Positions 19,458 to 29,645 of a DNA stretch of 64,000 nt are shown here, one piece after another (the first letter of the stretch is position 1; the number at the start of each line of letters is the position of its first letter). The notes beneath the pieces were generated by a model. That model did not search any database. It had not been told where the DNA came from and saw only the letters and a list, made by a program, of their open reading frames with translations. Both the position numbers and the translations under genes were made by a program. Source of the stretch: G032773895 sp965248935 (GTDB lineage: Bacteria; Pseudomonadota; Gammaproteobacteria; Pseudomonadales; Cellvibrionaceae); the NCBI GenBank assembly GCA_965248935.1, contig OZ252214.1:434001-498000 (forward strand), read 5' to 3'.

Positions 19458-20369
19458 TTAGAAATAACCTTCTTGTTTTTTCTTTTCCATAGAACCAGCA
19501 CTATCGTGATCAATCACACGCCCCTGCCTCTCCGAGGTTTTGGTCAAGAGCATTTCCTGAATAATTTCAGGTAGGGTTGTCGCTTCAGATTCAACTGCCC
19601 CAGTTAGTGGATAACAGCCTAATGTTCTGAAGCGAACCATTTTCTCTTGAATTTCTTCGCCCTTTTCAATTGGCATACGATCATCATCGACCATAATTAA
19701 TGTGCCGTCTTTTTCCACTACGGGTCTTTTTGCTGCAAAATACAAAGGCACAATAGGAATACTTTCCAAATGTATGTATTGCCAAATATCCAGTTCCGTC
19801 CAGTTAGAGAGTGGGAATACCCGAATACTCTCTCCCTTATCAACTTTGCTATTATAAATATTCCATAATTCAGGTCGTTGGTTTTTTGGGTCCCAACGAT
19901 GATTTTTATCACGAAACGAATATACTCGTTCTTTTGCACGAGATTTTTCTTCATCTCGACGTGCCCCACCAAACGCGGCATCGAAACCATATTTGTTCAA
20001 TGCTTGTTTAAGGCCCTGAGTTTTCATAATGTCGGTGTGTTTTGCGCTGCCGTGAACAAAAGGGCTGATTCCCATATCCACACCATCTTGATTAATATGA
20101 ACAATTAAATCCCAACCTAGTTCTTTTATACGCTGTTCACGAAATTCAATCATTTCTTTGAATTTCCAAGTGGTGTCCACATGCATAAGCGGGAAAGGCG
20201 GTTTGCCCGGTGCAAACGCTTTCATTGCCAAATGCATCATCACCGCAGAATCTTTACCAACGGAGTAAAGCATTACAGGGTTATCAAATTCTGCGGCCAC
20301 TTCACGGATAATATGGATACTTTCCGCTTCAAGCTGCTTAAGATGAGTCATTGAATACTCATTTGTCAT
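19458..20369 (-). CDS. cysD: Sulfate adenylyltransferase subunit 2
   Basis: A 303-aa catalytic subunit of ATP sulfurylase. It is an adenine-nucleotide alpha-hydrolase fold with the PP-loop variant YSVGKDSAVMMHLA (residues 36-49). The basic C-terminus has the family GRVIDHDSAGSMEKKKQEGYF pattern. It forms an operon with cysN. A small GCGCC/GGCGC hairpin lies upstream at 20392-20410; its role, if any, is unknown. Confidence 0.96.
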   Translation of the reverse strand: MTNEYSMTHLKQLEAESIHIIREVAAEFDNPVMLYSVGKDSAVMMHLAMKAFAPGKPPFPLMHVDTTWKFKEMIEFREQRIKELGWDLIVHINQDGVDMGISPFVHGSAKHTDIMKTQGLKQALNKYGFDAAFGGARRDEEKSRAKERVYSFRDKNHRWDPKNQRPELWNIYNSKVDKGESIRVFPLSNWTELDIWQYIHLESIPIVPLYFAAKRPVVEKDGTLIMVDDDRMPIEKGEEIQEKMVRFRTLGCYPLTGAVESEATTLPEIIQEMLLTKTSERQGRVIDHDSAGSMEKKKQEGYF

Positions 20370-20502
20370 GGGAAAACCAACCTGTCTCTAGAGCGCCCTT
20401 ATTTAGGCGCACATCATATTTAAGAATGAAACTAAGTGTAAAACACCGTTTGAGGCCAATTGACCTTAAACGGCAGCATTATATTCGGGATTTTAAAAAA
20501 TG

Positions 20503-22737
20503 CTAAGAATTGTTCACTTCTAAGCTTATTCCAACCGACTTCGCTAAATCGGCAAAATTGGGGAATGATGTCAGTACATTTGCACAATTATTCACCGTAA
20601 TAGTGCCATTAGCACGCAGACCTGCAATGGTAAAAGACATCGCTATTCGATGGTCGTGGAAACTTTCAACGGCACCGCCTGTTAGCTGTCCACCTGTCAC
20701 AATAATACCGTCTGGCGTGGGGTCACATTGAATACCTAATGTGGTCAAACCATCGGCCATAGCTTGAATGCGGTCCGTTTCTTTTACCCGCAATTCTTCT
20801 GCACCTGTCAAAACTGTTTTACCTTCAGCACAAGCGGCTGCAACCAATAAAGCTGGAAATTCATCTATGCCTAAGGGTACTTGGTCTTCTGGAATGTTAA
20901 TACCTTTTAGAGGCGCGTACTGAATACGAATATCGGCAACGGGTTCACCACCCACTTCTCGCTCGTTACTAAGAGTAATATTCGCTCCCATTAAACGAAG
21001 AATATTCACCGCACCAATTCGTGTTGGATTCACTCCCACATGGGTTAATGTAATATCTGAACCGGGAGCAATAGCCGCCGCCACCATAAAAAATGTGGCA
21101 GAAGAAATATCTGCTGGAATATCGATATCGGTCGCCGTTAATTTGCCTCCAGATTTTAGGGAGATAGTCTCCCCTTCACGTTCTACGCTATAACCAAAAC
21201 CACGCAACATACGCTCGGTATGATCACGAGTTGGAGCCGGTTCGGTCACTTTAGTTTCGCCTTCGGCATATAAGCCTGCAAGCAATACACAGGATTTAAC
21301 CTGCGCACTCGCCATAGGCATTGTGTAATCAATGGCATTAATTTTCGAACCGCCTTTAATTTTCAACGGAGGGCGACCATTTTCTTCTGTGTCCACCCTT
21401 ACCCCCATTTCACGTAATGGGTTTGCCACTCGGTTCATTGGCCGACCAGTTAATGAAATATCGCCGGTTAATTCAGAATCAAACTTTTGACCGGCCAGTA
21501 TTCCAGAAAGCAAGCGCATTGAGGTGCCTGAATTACCCACATAAAGAGGGCCGGCAGGCTTTTCTAAACCATTTAAACCAACACCATTAACCGTTACACA
21601 ACCATCTTCAGGGCCTTCGATGACCACGCCCATATCTCGAAAGGCTTGTAGGGTTGCAAGGGCATCTTCACCCTCTAAAAAACCTTGGATTTTTGTCACG
21701 CCTTCCGCTAATGAGCCCAACATTATTGAGCGATGAGAAATGGATTTATCTCCTGGTACTCGAATATTTCCATTTACGCTACCACCCGGTGAAACGGTAT
21801 ATACAACGCTTTCTTCACTCATAGTCTTACTGTATGCCTGATTCGATAACATTTTGGTAAAGCGTTCTCTCGCCACTTTGGCTCGGGTAAAAACGCCTGT
21901 CATTTCTTTTTCGTTACCGGATTCAATATAACCACGTAACCGTGCGAGATTTGCAGAAAATAAATCGATTGAATCCAATACGGATTGTTTATTGGCGAGC
22001 ATAATGTCTCGCCACATAATGGCATCGCTTGAGGCGATGCGTGTAAAGTCTCTAAACCCTCCTGCGGCGTAACGAAAAATATTTTCGTTTTGGCTATCGT
22101 GGGCCAGGGTGTCCACAAGGGAAAAAGCAATCGCATGAGGCAAGTGGCTAGTCGCTCCCAAAATTGCATCGTGTTCATCGACACCCATAACAATCACTTC
22201 TGCGCCGGTAGCCGCCCACATAGCAGAAACTCTATTAACATCCGCAACGCTATTCACATCACTAGGCGTTAAAATAACACGGTGATTTTGATACAGCTCT
22301 GGGTTAGATGCTTCAATACCACTTTTTTCTGACCCCGCAATGGGGTGCCCCAATATGATATTTGGCATTTCCCGGCCAAATACGTCAATAATGTCCTGCC
22401 GAACCGAGCCTTTTACGCTCGCACCATCAGTGATCAATACCGAATTGGGCACAATCCCTTTTAACTCTGTTAATATTTTTTTAACGGATAAAGTGGGAAC
22501 CGCAATAAAAATGATATCCCCTTCCCCTAACTCAGAAGCAATGTCACTTATTGAAGTAAAAGCTCGATCAACAACATTGAGTTCCACAGCCCTGTGACAC
22601 ACTTCCTTTCTACGAGCAATGCCTAAAATTTCTTTGCACGCACCATTTTTCTTGAACGCTGCCGCTAGACTACCGCCTATTAGACCTAGCCCTATAACAA
22701 CAAGTTTATTAATGACTTCTGAACTTGGCTCAGCCAA
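20503..22737 (-). CDS. Prephenate dehydrogenase / EPSP synthase fusion
   Basis: A 744-aa two-domain enzyme. Residues about 10-300 form a TyrA-type prephenate dehydrogenase (Rossmann VVIGLGLIGGSLA; HPIAGSEKSGI). Residues about 315-744 form the AroA domain. The AroA half has PGDKSISHRS and SAQVKS, which resemble class II (CP4/Bacillus-like) more than class I enzymes, plus TRDHTERML and the C-terminal DHRIAM. This fusion is known in Pseudomonas and relatives. The reading frame begins with TTG, with AGG eight bases upstream. hisC, which often lies beside it, is absent. Confidence 0.94.
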   Translation of the reverse strand: MAEPSSEVINKLVVIGLGLIGGSLAAAFKKNGACKEILGIARRKEVCHRAVELNVVDRAFTSISDIASELGEGDIIFIAVPTLSVKKILTELKGIVPNSVLITDGASVKGSVRQDIIDVFGREMPNIILGHPIAGSEKSGIEASNPELYQNHRVILTPSDVNSVADVNRVSAMWAATGAEVIVMGVDEHDAILGATSHLPHAIAFSLVDTLAHDSQNENIFRYAAGGFRDFTRIASSDAIMWRDIMLANKQSVLDSIDLFSANLARLRGYIESGNEKEMTGVFTRAKVARERFTKMLSNQAYSKTMSEESVVYTVSPGGSVNGNIRVPGDKSISHRSIMLGSLAEGVTKIQGFLEGEDALATLQAFRDMGVVIEGPEDGCVTVNGVGLNGLEKPAGPLYVGNSGTSMRLLSGILAGQKFDSELTGDISLTGRPMNRVANPLREMGVRVDTEENGRPPLKIKGGSKINAIDYTMPMASAQVKSCVLLAGLYAEGETKVTEPAPTRDHTERMLRGFGYSVEREGETISLKSGGKLTATDIDIPADISSATFFMVAAAIAPGSDITLTHVGVNPTRIGAVNILRLMGANITLSNEREVGGEPVADIRIQYAPLKGINIPEDQVPLGIDEFPALLVAAACAEGKTVLTGAEELRVKETDRIQAMADGLTTLGIQCDPTPDGIIVTGGQLTGGAVESFHDHRIAMSFTIAGLRANGTITVNNCANVLTSFPNFADLAKSVGISLEVNNS

Positions 22738-22809
22738 TGTTTAGACCTGTATGGTTAAAAGTTTAAATTAGGCAATAAATACTTCGAAAATACGAGGCAA
22801 TAACCGAGG

Positions 22810-23934
22810 TTATAATACCCCTTTTGGGTAGGACCCCAAAACTTTTAGGTCCGATGCTCTTGCAGAAATATCTGACAATGCATCCTTAATAGATTGGTCG
22901 TTTGTATGACCGGAAAAATCAATAAAAAATACGTAGTTCCACGTACCTGTCGGAGAAGGTCGAGTCTCAACTCGGGTTAAATCAATCCCATGGCGATGGA
23001 AGGGTTCGAGTAACTGGTGTAAAGCACCCGGCTCGTTTTTAGTCGCAACGACAATGGACGTTTTATCTTCACCACTATCCATGACGGTCTCTCCGCCAAT
23101 ATCTCCGCCAATAATTAAAAACCGCGTGGAATTATCCGGTTGGTCTTCAATATTGTGCGAATGGCTCGTTAAACTGTATAGTTCAGCGGCAATCTCACCG
23201 GCAATAGCCGCAGAATTCCACTCACTCTTTACTCGTTTGGCTGCCTCAGAATTACTGGAGACAGGAATTCTTTCCGCTTTTGGAAAATGCGCGTCCAACC
23301 ATTTTCGACACTGAGCAAAGGACTGCGGATGCGAATAAATTCGACTAATATCTTCTGTCTTGGTGACATCAGAAACCAATAAGTGGTGATGAATACGCAA
23401 TACCACTTCACCACAAATTTTAACATTGCTCTCGACAAAACTATCTAATGTATGGGATACCACTCCACCCGATGAATTTTCAACCGGGACGACACCATAC
23501 TGCACAGCGCCAGATTCCACTTCACGAAATACTTCGTCAATAGCAGATTGCGATATCGCAACCGCAGACTTTCCAAAATGTTTTAACGCCGCTTGCTGTG
23601 TATAGGTCCCTTCAGGTCCGAGATAGGCAACCTTAACGGGGTTTTCCAGAGCTAAGCAGGCAGACATAATTTCTCGAAATAAACGAGCAAATTCTTCATC
23701 CTTTAACGGGCCTTGATTGCGCTCCATTGCCCGACGAAGCACTTGAGCCTCACGTTCTGGACGATAAAAATTGACTGGTTCATCACCCGCTTCGCGCTGT
23801 TTAACCTCGGCAACTTGCATGGCACAATTAGCTCGCTGACTAATTAACTCACCAATTTTCTGATCAATACCGTCTATCTTATCTCGTAGCTCACCTAACA
23901 CGATAGACGAATCATCTATAGAAGTTTTTTCCAC
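22810..23934 (-). CDS. pheA: Chorismate mutase / prephenate dehydratase (P-protein)
   Basis: A bifunctional enzyme converting chorismate to phenylpyruvate. An AroQ chorismate mutase occupies roughly the first 100 residues. Next comes the dehydratase domain (YLGPEGTYTQQAALKHFG; the TRF motif in STRFLII). The C-terminal ACT domain senses phenylalanine (NEPGALHQLLEPF). The longest frame starts with ATG at 24000, inside gyrA. A GTG at 23934 preceded by CAGG gives 374 aa, close to the family length, and is preferred. serC, usual between gyrA and pheA, is missing here. Confidence 0.94.
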   Translation of the reverse strand: MEKTSIDDSSIVLGELRDKIDGIDQKIGELISQRANCAMQVAEVKQREAGDEPVNFYRPEREAQVLRRAMERNQGPLKDEEFARLFREIMSACLALENPVKVAYLGPEGTYTQQAALKHFGKSAVAISQSAIDEVFREVESGAVQYGVVPVENSSGGVVSHTLDSFVESNVKICGEVVLRIHHHLLVSDVTKTEDISRIYSHPQSFAQCRKWLDAHFPKAERIPVSSNSEAAKRVKSEWNSAAIAGEIAAELYSLTSHSHNIEDQPDNSTRFLIIGGDIGGETVMDSGEDKTSIVVATKNEPGALHQLLEPFHRHGIDLTRVETRPSPTGTWNYVFFIDFSGHTNDQSIKDALSDISARASDLKVLGSYPKGVL

Positions 23935-23947
23935 GAAACAACCTGTT

Positions 23948-26518
23948 TTATTCTTCAGTTTCAACATCTGAAGAAGCGTTATCTTCTTCAGGTTCTTCAA
24001 TACGCTCCAAGCCTACAATATGCTCACCCTCTTTCACTTTAATTAGGCGAACACCTTGAGTATTTCGACTGAGTACGGATACTTCATCTACTCTTGTGCG
24101 AACCAGAGTCCCCTGATCAGAAATCATCATTATTTCATCGCCGTTCAGAACCTGTACCGCACCCACTAATGCACCATTACGTTCAGAGCATTGCATGGCA
24201 ATCACGCCTTGAGAACCACGGCCCTTCGTCGGAAATTCAGTGACCTCAGTGCGCTTGCCGTAACCATTTTCACTGACAGTAAGCACTCGGCCACCGTCAA
24301 TGGGCACAACCATAGAGATAACAGAATGTTCTTCTGCCATACGGATGCCACGAACACCACGAGAGACACGCCCCATAGAACGAACTTGCTCTTCACGGAA
24401 ACGTGCCGCCTTACCAGAAGATGAAAACAAGACAATATCTTGCGCACCATCTGTCAAAGCAGTGCCGACTAAATGGTCCCCCTCAACTAAGTCAATTGCA
24501 CGTAAACCTACGTTTCTTGGACGAGAAAATTGAGAAAGTGGCGTTTTTTTCACGGTACCTTGTGAGGTCGCCATAAAAATAAAGTGCTCATCATCAAACT
24601 CTTTGACTGGCAGTATAGAGGTAATACGCTCGCCTTCTTCCAGTTGCAACAAGTTGACCACCGGACGCCCCCGAGACTGCCTACCCGCCACAGGAATTTG
24701 ATAGACCTTCAACCAAAATACTTTACCTGCGTTGGTAAAACACAGAATATAATCGTGAGTATTGGCAATTAACAAATGCTCGACGAAATCTTCATCTTTC
24801 ACCGATGTGGCCGCTTTACCCATGCCACCACGGCGCTGTGCTTGATATGCATCTAAGGGCTGAGACTTAGCATAGCCACCATGGGAAATGGTGACCACGC
24901 GGTCCTCTTCGTTAATAAGGTCTTCAACGGTAAGGTCCGACATCGATTCCTGAATATCGGTACGGCGCTCGTCACCGTAAGCATCCAGAACTTCTGTCAG
25001 CTCACCACGAATTACAGACATTAACCGAACAGTATTACCAAGAATGTCGAGAAAATCTGCAATTTGTACAAGCTTGTCTTCGTATTCCGCCAGTAATTTG
25101 TCGTGCTCCATACCTGTAAGACGATGTAAGCGTAAGTCCAAAATAGCTTGAACCTGTACGGGGGATAGGTAGTACTCACCATTGTCTCGCAAACCAAATT
25201 CTGCTCCGACATCATCTGGACGACAGGCATCTGCACCTGCACGCTCCAAAAATTGACTGACGGCACCAACGGCCCACCCGCGAAACAATAATGCTTCTTT
25301 AGCCTCAGCAGGAGATTGGGAAGCTTTAATAAGCGTAATCACTTCGTCGATATTAGCAATGGCAACCGCTTGGCCTTCCAAGACATGACCGCGTTCACGC
25401 GCTTTGCGTAGCAAATAGACTGTTCGGCGAGTAACCACCTCTTGCCTATGCTGTATAAAGTATTCAAGCATTTGCTTAAGGTTAAGTATCCGAGGCTGGC
25501 CATCAACCAACGCAACCACGTTAATACCGAATACATTTTGCAATTGTGTTTGCGAGTAGAGGTTATTGAGAACCACATCGCCCTGCTCGCCTCTCTTTAG
25601 TTCAATCACAACGCGCAACCCGTCTTTATCGGATTCGTCACGAATTTCTGAAATGCCTTCAAGCTTTTTATCTTTTACTAGCTCAGCAATCTTTTCGATT
25701 AGGCGAGCTTTGTTAACTTGGTAGGGTATTTCATTAATAATAATGGTGTCACGATTGGTTTTTTCATTTGTTTCAATGTCGGCTTTTGCTCGAACATAGA
25801 TACGTCCACGCCCAGTCCGGTATGCTTGAAGAATCCCGGCACGACCATTAATAATGCCACCTGTTGGAAAATCAGGCCCTGGAATAATTTCCATTAACTC
25901 GTCAATACTGAGTGCAGGGTTATCAATGAGAGAGAGGCAACCTTTAACCACTTCGCGCAAGTTATGCGGTGGAATATTGGTCGCCATACCCACGGCAATA
26001 CCAGACGAACCATTTACCAAAAGGTTCGGTACGCGAGTGGGAAGAACATCGGGAATATGCTCGGTTCCATCGTAGTTTGGAACAAAATCTACGGTTTCTT
26101 TATCTAAGTCGGCAAGCAAATCATGAGCAATTTTCGACATACGGATTTCCGTATAACGCATCGCCGCAGCGCCATCGCCATCAACGGAACCGAAGTTACC
26201 CTGCCCATCTACCAGCATATAGCGCAGAGAGAAAGGCTGAGCCATTCGTACGATGGTGTCGTAAACGGCGGAATCACCATGAGGGTGATATTTACCTATG
26301 ACATCCCCAACAACACGGGCAGACTTCTTATAGGCTTTGTTCCAGTCGTTATTCAGTTCGCTCATAGCGAACAAAACACGGCGGTGAACAGGTTTTAGGC
26401 CATCACGGACATCGGGCAACGCACGCCCGACAATCACACTCATGGCGTAATCAAGGTACGACTGTTTTAGCTCGTCTTCGATGTTTACTGGTACTATTTC
26501 TTTTGCTATCTCGCCCAT
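23948..26518 (-). CDS. gyrA: DNA gyrase subunit A
   Basis: An 856-aa gyrase subunit that cuts and rejoins DNA. The breakage-reunion domain starts MGEIAKEIVPVNIEDELKQS and has the catalytic Tyr in AAAMRYTEIRM. The C-terminal beta-pinwheel carries the GyrA box QRRGGMG. The open frame continues 11 codons upstream, but the ATG at 26518 matches the family start and has GGA before it. The quinolone-determining region reads GDSAVYDTIVRM, with Ser83 and Asp87 (E. coli numbering) unchanged. Confidence 0.97.
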   Translation of the reverse strand: MGEIAKEIVPVNIEDELKQSYLDYAMSVIVGRALPDVRDGLKPVHRRVLFAMSELNNDWNKAYKKSARVVGDVIGKYHPHGDSAVYDTIVRMAQPFSLRYMLVDGQGNFGSVDGDGAAAMRYTEIRMSKIAHDLLADLDKETVDFVPNYDGTEHIPDVLPTRVPNLLVNGSSGIAVGMATNIPPHNLREVVKGCLSLIDNPALSIDELMEIIPGPDFPTGGIINGRAGILQAYRTGRGRIYVRAKADIETNEKTNRDTIIINEIPYQVNKARLIEKIAELVKDKKLEGISEIRDESDKDGLRVVIELKRGEQGDVVLNNLYSQTQLQNVFGINVVALVDGQPRILNLKQMLEYFIQHRQEVVTRRTVYLLRKARERGHVLEGQAVAIANIDEVITLIKASQSPAEAKEALLFRGWAVGAVSQFLERAGADACRPDDVGAEFGLRDNGEYYLSPVQVQAILDLRLHRLTGMEHDKLLAEYEDKLVQIADFLDILGNTVRLMSVIRGELTEVLDAYGDERRTDIQESMSDLTVEDLINEEDRVVTISHGGYAKSQPLDAYQAQRRGGMGKAATSVKDEDFVEHLLIANTHDYILCFTNAGKVFWLKVYQIPVAGRQSRGRPVVNLLQLEEGERITSILPVKEFDDEHFIFMATSQGTVKKTPLSQFSRPRNVGLRAIDLVEGDHLVGTALTDGAQDIVLFSSSGKAARFREEQVRSMGRVSRGVRGIRMAEEHSVISMVVPIDGGRVLTVSENGYGKRTEVTEFPTKGRGSQGVIAMQCSERNGALVGAVQVLNGDEIMMISDQGTLVRTRVDEVSVLSRNTQGVRLIKVKEGEHIVGLERIEEPEEDNASSDVETEE

Positions 26519-26551
26519 AAGATCCAGGCAATCCTTATTTTCTGTCAGCAC

Positions 26552-26833
26552 TCGCTCAAATACATGATTCTAAGTACTGTGCAGCAAACCCAGAGGGTAT
26601 ACGCCGCAAATGACACATTATGACCCAACCGATATATCACACTATAACGGTCGGAATTGGAAAAACGGCGAATGATACCACAATTCCATTACTGACTTCC
26701 CTCTCAGATAGGTATATATGCTTGATTTTCAACCGAATTCAAGACTTTTTATAGGGCAAAACACATAGGCAAGATTAATGCGTATAATCCCGCTATCACT
26801 GTTATTCTGAATTTCTTTTGCAGACCAAGCCCT
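26552..26833. other. Divergent gyrA / mtaD intergenic region
   Basis: A 282-bp spacer between divergent genes must hold the gyrA and mtaD-like promoters. I see AT-rich stretches but no element strong enough to name, and no RNA gene. Confidence 0.4.
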
Positions 26834-28165
26834 ATGAACGATAAAAAGACTGTCGATCTCATCATAAGTACACCATGGATAGTTCCGATTATTCCAAAGG
26901 GAAGAGTATTGGAGGGTTGCAGCTTGGTGGTAGACAACGGCGTTATCTCGGCTCTTTGTGCTACCGAGCAGGTTGAACATCACTATGAGCCAGCAGAGTG
27001 GGTTAAACTGCCAAACCACGTTTTGATGCCTGGGTTGATCAACTCCCACTGCCATGCGGCGATGAATCTGCTACGCGGCTATGCCGATGATACTTCTCTA
27101 GATACGTGGCTAAAAGAACGTATATGGCCTGCTGAACAGGCCCATGTTTGCGAGGATTTTGTGACGGATGGTACCCAGCTCGCCATTGCTGAGATGATTG
27201 CTACGGGGACCACCTGTTTTTCAGATATGTATTTTTATCCTGAAGCGGTAGCCTCAGTAGCAAACGATACGGGAATGAGAGCGCAGGTATGCTTCCCTAT
27301 TTTGACGTTTGCCAATGCTTGGGCACAAGATGCCGAAGATCATCTTCGCAAGGGGCTAAAGCTTAGCGATAATTATCGCTCCAACGATTTGATCAACATA
27401 GGCTTTGGACCGCACGCCCCCTATACGGTAGATGACGACTCCTTAAGACGTATTGCAACATTATCGAACGAGCTTCAAGCTCCAGTACAAATTCATTTAC
27501 ATGAGACCAAACAAGAAGTAGACAACGCGCTTAAAGAAAGCGGTAAACGCCCACTTGAACGCATACATGAGCTGGGTATTTTATCGCCCAGTACTCAGTG
27601 CGTGCATATGACGCAAATATCGGATAAGGATATTGAAGCACTCGTCTCCACCGGCAGTCACGTGGTCCACTGTCCACAGTCAAACTTAAAATTAAACAGC
27701 GGGCTCTGCCCCACTCAAAAATTATTAGATGCGGGAATAAACGTTAGCCTGGGTACGGATGGCGCAGCCAGTAATAATAGTTTGGATATGTTTGCCGAAA
27801 TAAAAACCGCAGCATTAGTCGGTAAATTAGCCGCCGACGACGCTTCAGCCGTTTCGGCTCAAACCGGGTTAGAAATGGCGACAATCAATGGAGCAAAAAC
27901 ACTCGGGCTTGAATCGTCTATCGGTTCATTACAACCTGGCAAACAAGCCGATTTAATCGCAGTCGATTTTTCAACCGTTAACGCTATGCCCGTTCATAAC
28001 GTGATAAGTCAATTGGTGTATTCTACTTCGGGCCAGCAGGTTTCTCATTCTTGGATTGCAGGAAAAGCGTTGTTAAAAGATAGAAAATTTACGACATTTT
28101 CCATAGAAAAATTGAAGACCAAAGTAAATTACTGGGAAGAAACACTCCAAAAAACCCAAAGTTAA
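26834..28165 (+). CDS. 5'-methylthioadenosine/SAH deaminase-like TRZ/ATZ hydrolase
   Basis: A 443-aa metal-dependent amidohydrolase. The metal ligands are visible as SHCHAAMNL (near residue 68), HLHETKQE (near 215) and LGTDGAASNN (near 308). In Pseudomonas the gene at this place, directly before ubiG, belongs to the MtaD family, which deaminates methylthioadenosine or S-adenosylhomocysteine. It opens the plus-strand cluster with ubiG, mupP and yciK. The exact substrate is inferred from orthology. Confidence 0.85.
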   Translation: MNDKKTVDLIISTPWIVPIIPKGRVLEGCSLVVDNGVISALCATEQVEHHYEPAEWVKLPNHVLMPGLINSHCHAAMNLLRGYADDTSLDTWLKERIWPAEQAHVCEDFVTDGTQLAIAEMIATGTTCFSDMYFYPEAVASVANDTGMRAQVCFPILTFANAWAQDAEDHLRKGLKLSDNYRSNDLINIGFGPHAPYTVDDDSLRRIATLSNELQAPVQIHLHETKQEVDNALKESGKRPLERIHELGILSPSTQCVHMTQISDKDIEALVSTGSHVVHCPQSNLKLNSGLCPTQKLLDAGINVSLGTDGAASNNSLDMFAEIKTAALVGKLAADDASAVSAQTGLEMATINGAKTLGLESSIGSLQPGKQADLIAVDFSTVNAMPVHNVISQLVYSTSGQQVSHSWIAGKALLKDRKFTTFSIEKLKTKVNYWEETLQKTQS

Positions 28166-28204
28166 AATCAAAATTAAAACCACACATAGATTTGTAATAA
28201 GAAT

Positions 28205-28921
28205 ATGCAAGCAGAAAACACTCTTAATGTTGACCCAGCAGAAATAAACAAATTCGAGCGAATGGCAAGCAGTTGGTGGGACTTGAATGGTGAGTTTAAG
28301 CCATTGCATGACCTTAACCCGATTCGGGCAAATTATGTCGATAGCCGAGCTAAGGTCGCCGAAAAAAATTTGGTGGATATTGGTTGTGGCGGCGGTATTT
28401 TTTCAGAAGCTATGGCCCAGCGCGGAGCCACTGTAACCGGCATCGATATGGGAAAAGCTCCGTTAGAAGTAGCCAAACTGCATGGATTAGAGTCTGGTAT
28501 TGAGGTCGATTATCAGCAAATAACGGCGGAAGAGCTTGCAAAAATTCAGCCTGAATCATTTGATGTGGTAACCTGTTTGGAAATGCTTGAGCATGTGCCC
28601 TGTCCATCTGAAACAATAAAAGCCTGTGCAGCATTGGCAAAACCAGGGGCAGATATTTTTTTCTCAACAATTAACAGAAACCTCAAGTCCTATGCAATGG
28701 CAATACTGGGGGCAGAATACCTGTTAAAGATGCTCCCGAAAGGTACGCACGATTACCAAAAATTTATTCGTCCATCCGAGTTGTGCAATTGGTCCAGGCA
28801 CGCCGGTTTAGTCATCCAAGACATCTCTGGAATTGTCTACAACCCAATGACAAAACACTATCACTTAAACCCAAATGATGTGGATGTAAACTATCTTATT
28901 CACGTAATAAAAGCTCACTAA
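28205..28921 (+). CDS. ubiG: Ubiquinone O-methyltransferase
   Basis: A 238-aa class I SAM-dependent methyltransferase carrying out both O-methylations in ubiquinone synthesis. The SAM motif VDIGCGGGIFSEAMA is near residues 58-72, followed by TGIDMGKAPLEVA and the post-motif CLEMLEHVP. The N-terminal FERMASSWWDLNGEFKPLH is characteristic of UbiG. It sits 39 bp after the mtaD-like gene in the conserved Pseudomonas order. Confidence 0.95.
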   Translation: MQAENTLNVDPAEINKFERMASSWWDLNGEFKPLHDLNPIRANYVDSRAKVAEKNLVDIGCGGGIFSEAMAQRGATVTGIDMGKAPLEVAKLHGLESGIEVDYQQITAEELAKIQPESFDVVTCLEMLEHVPCPSETIKACAALAKPGADIFFSTINRNLKSYAMAILGAEYLLKMLPKGTHDYQKFIRPSELCNWSRHAGLVIQDISGIVYNPMTKHYHLNPNDVDVNYLIHVIKAH

Positions 28922-28960
28922 ACCTTTTGGTTAAAGCTAACCATTACGAGACCCCAGCTT

Positions 28961-29626
28961 ATGACATTACGTGCGGTATATTTTGATTTAGACGGCACCT
29001 TACTCGATACGGCACCAGACCTTGCTAACGCATTGAACCTATTGTTAGAGTCAAAAAACAAACCCTCTTTACCTGTAGAAACTATTACCCAGGTTGTCTC
29101 CGATGGCGCCAATGCGATGTTAACACTCGCATTTGATATAACTCCTGATAAAAAAGAGTTTGCCGAATTAAGAGAGCGTTTATTGGAATTTTATCTTCAG
29201 GATATTGCAAAACACACGCTACCCTACCCGGGAATCCCCGAGCTGATTACGGCAATAACGGATCGAGGATTAATCTGGGGGATTGCAACGAACAAACCCT
29301 GGGCTTATACCGAGCCACTTATGGAGAAAATTAATTTTTCCAGTAAACCTATATCAGTAATTTGCCCCGACCATGTTGTCAATAAAAAACCCGCTCCCGA
29401 CTCTCTATTATTGGCATGTAAACACGCGAATTGTACGCCCGATGAGCTAATATATATTGGCGACCATAAACGGGATATTGAGTGCGGTCAGTCTGCCGAG
29501 GTAAAAACCATTGCGGCTGGTTACGGCTATATCCCAAACACAGAGAATTACCAAAATTGGGGAGCAGATTTTTGCGTATCACGCGCGCAGGAAATTTGGT
29601 CAATTTTAAAACGCCTTACTCAATAA
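28961..29626 (+). CDS. mupP: MupP / phosphoglycolate phosphatase family HAD hydrolase
   Basis: A 221-aa HAD phosphatase with motif I DLDGTLLDTAPD (residues 9-20), motif II TNKP and the late acidic motif GDHKRDIECG. Its place between ubiG and yciK is that of Pseudomonas MupP, which dephosphorylates MurNAc-6-phosphate in the cell-wall recycling bypass. Gph is the paralogue alternative; synteny favours MupP. Confidence 0.82.
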   Translation: MTLRAVYFDLDGTLLDTAPDLANALNLLLESKNKPSLPVETITQVVSDGANAMLTLAFDITPDKKEFAELRERLLEFYLQDIAKHTLPYPGIPELITAITDRGLIWGIATNKPWAYTEPLMEKINFSSKPISVICPDHVVNKKPAPDSLLLACKHANCTPDELIYIGDHKRDIECGQSAEVKTIAAGYGYIPNTENYQNWGADFCVSRAQEIWSILKRLTQ

Positions 29627-29645
29627 AATTAATACAGGAAATTCA

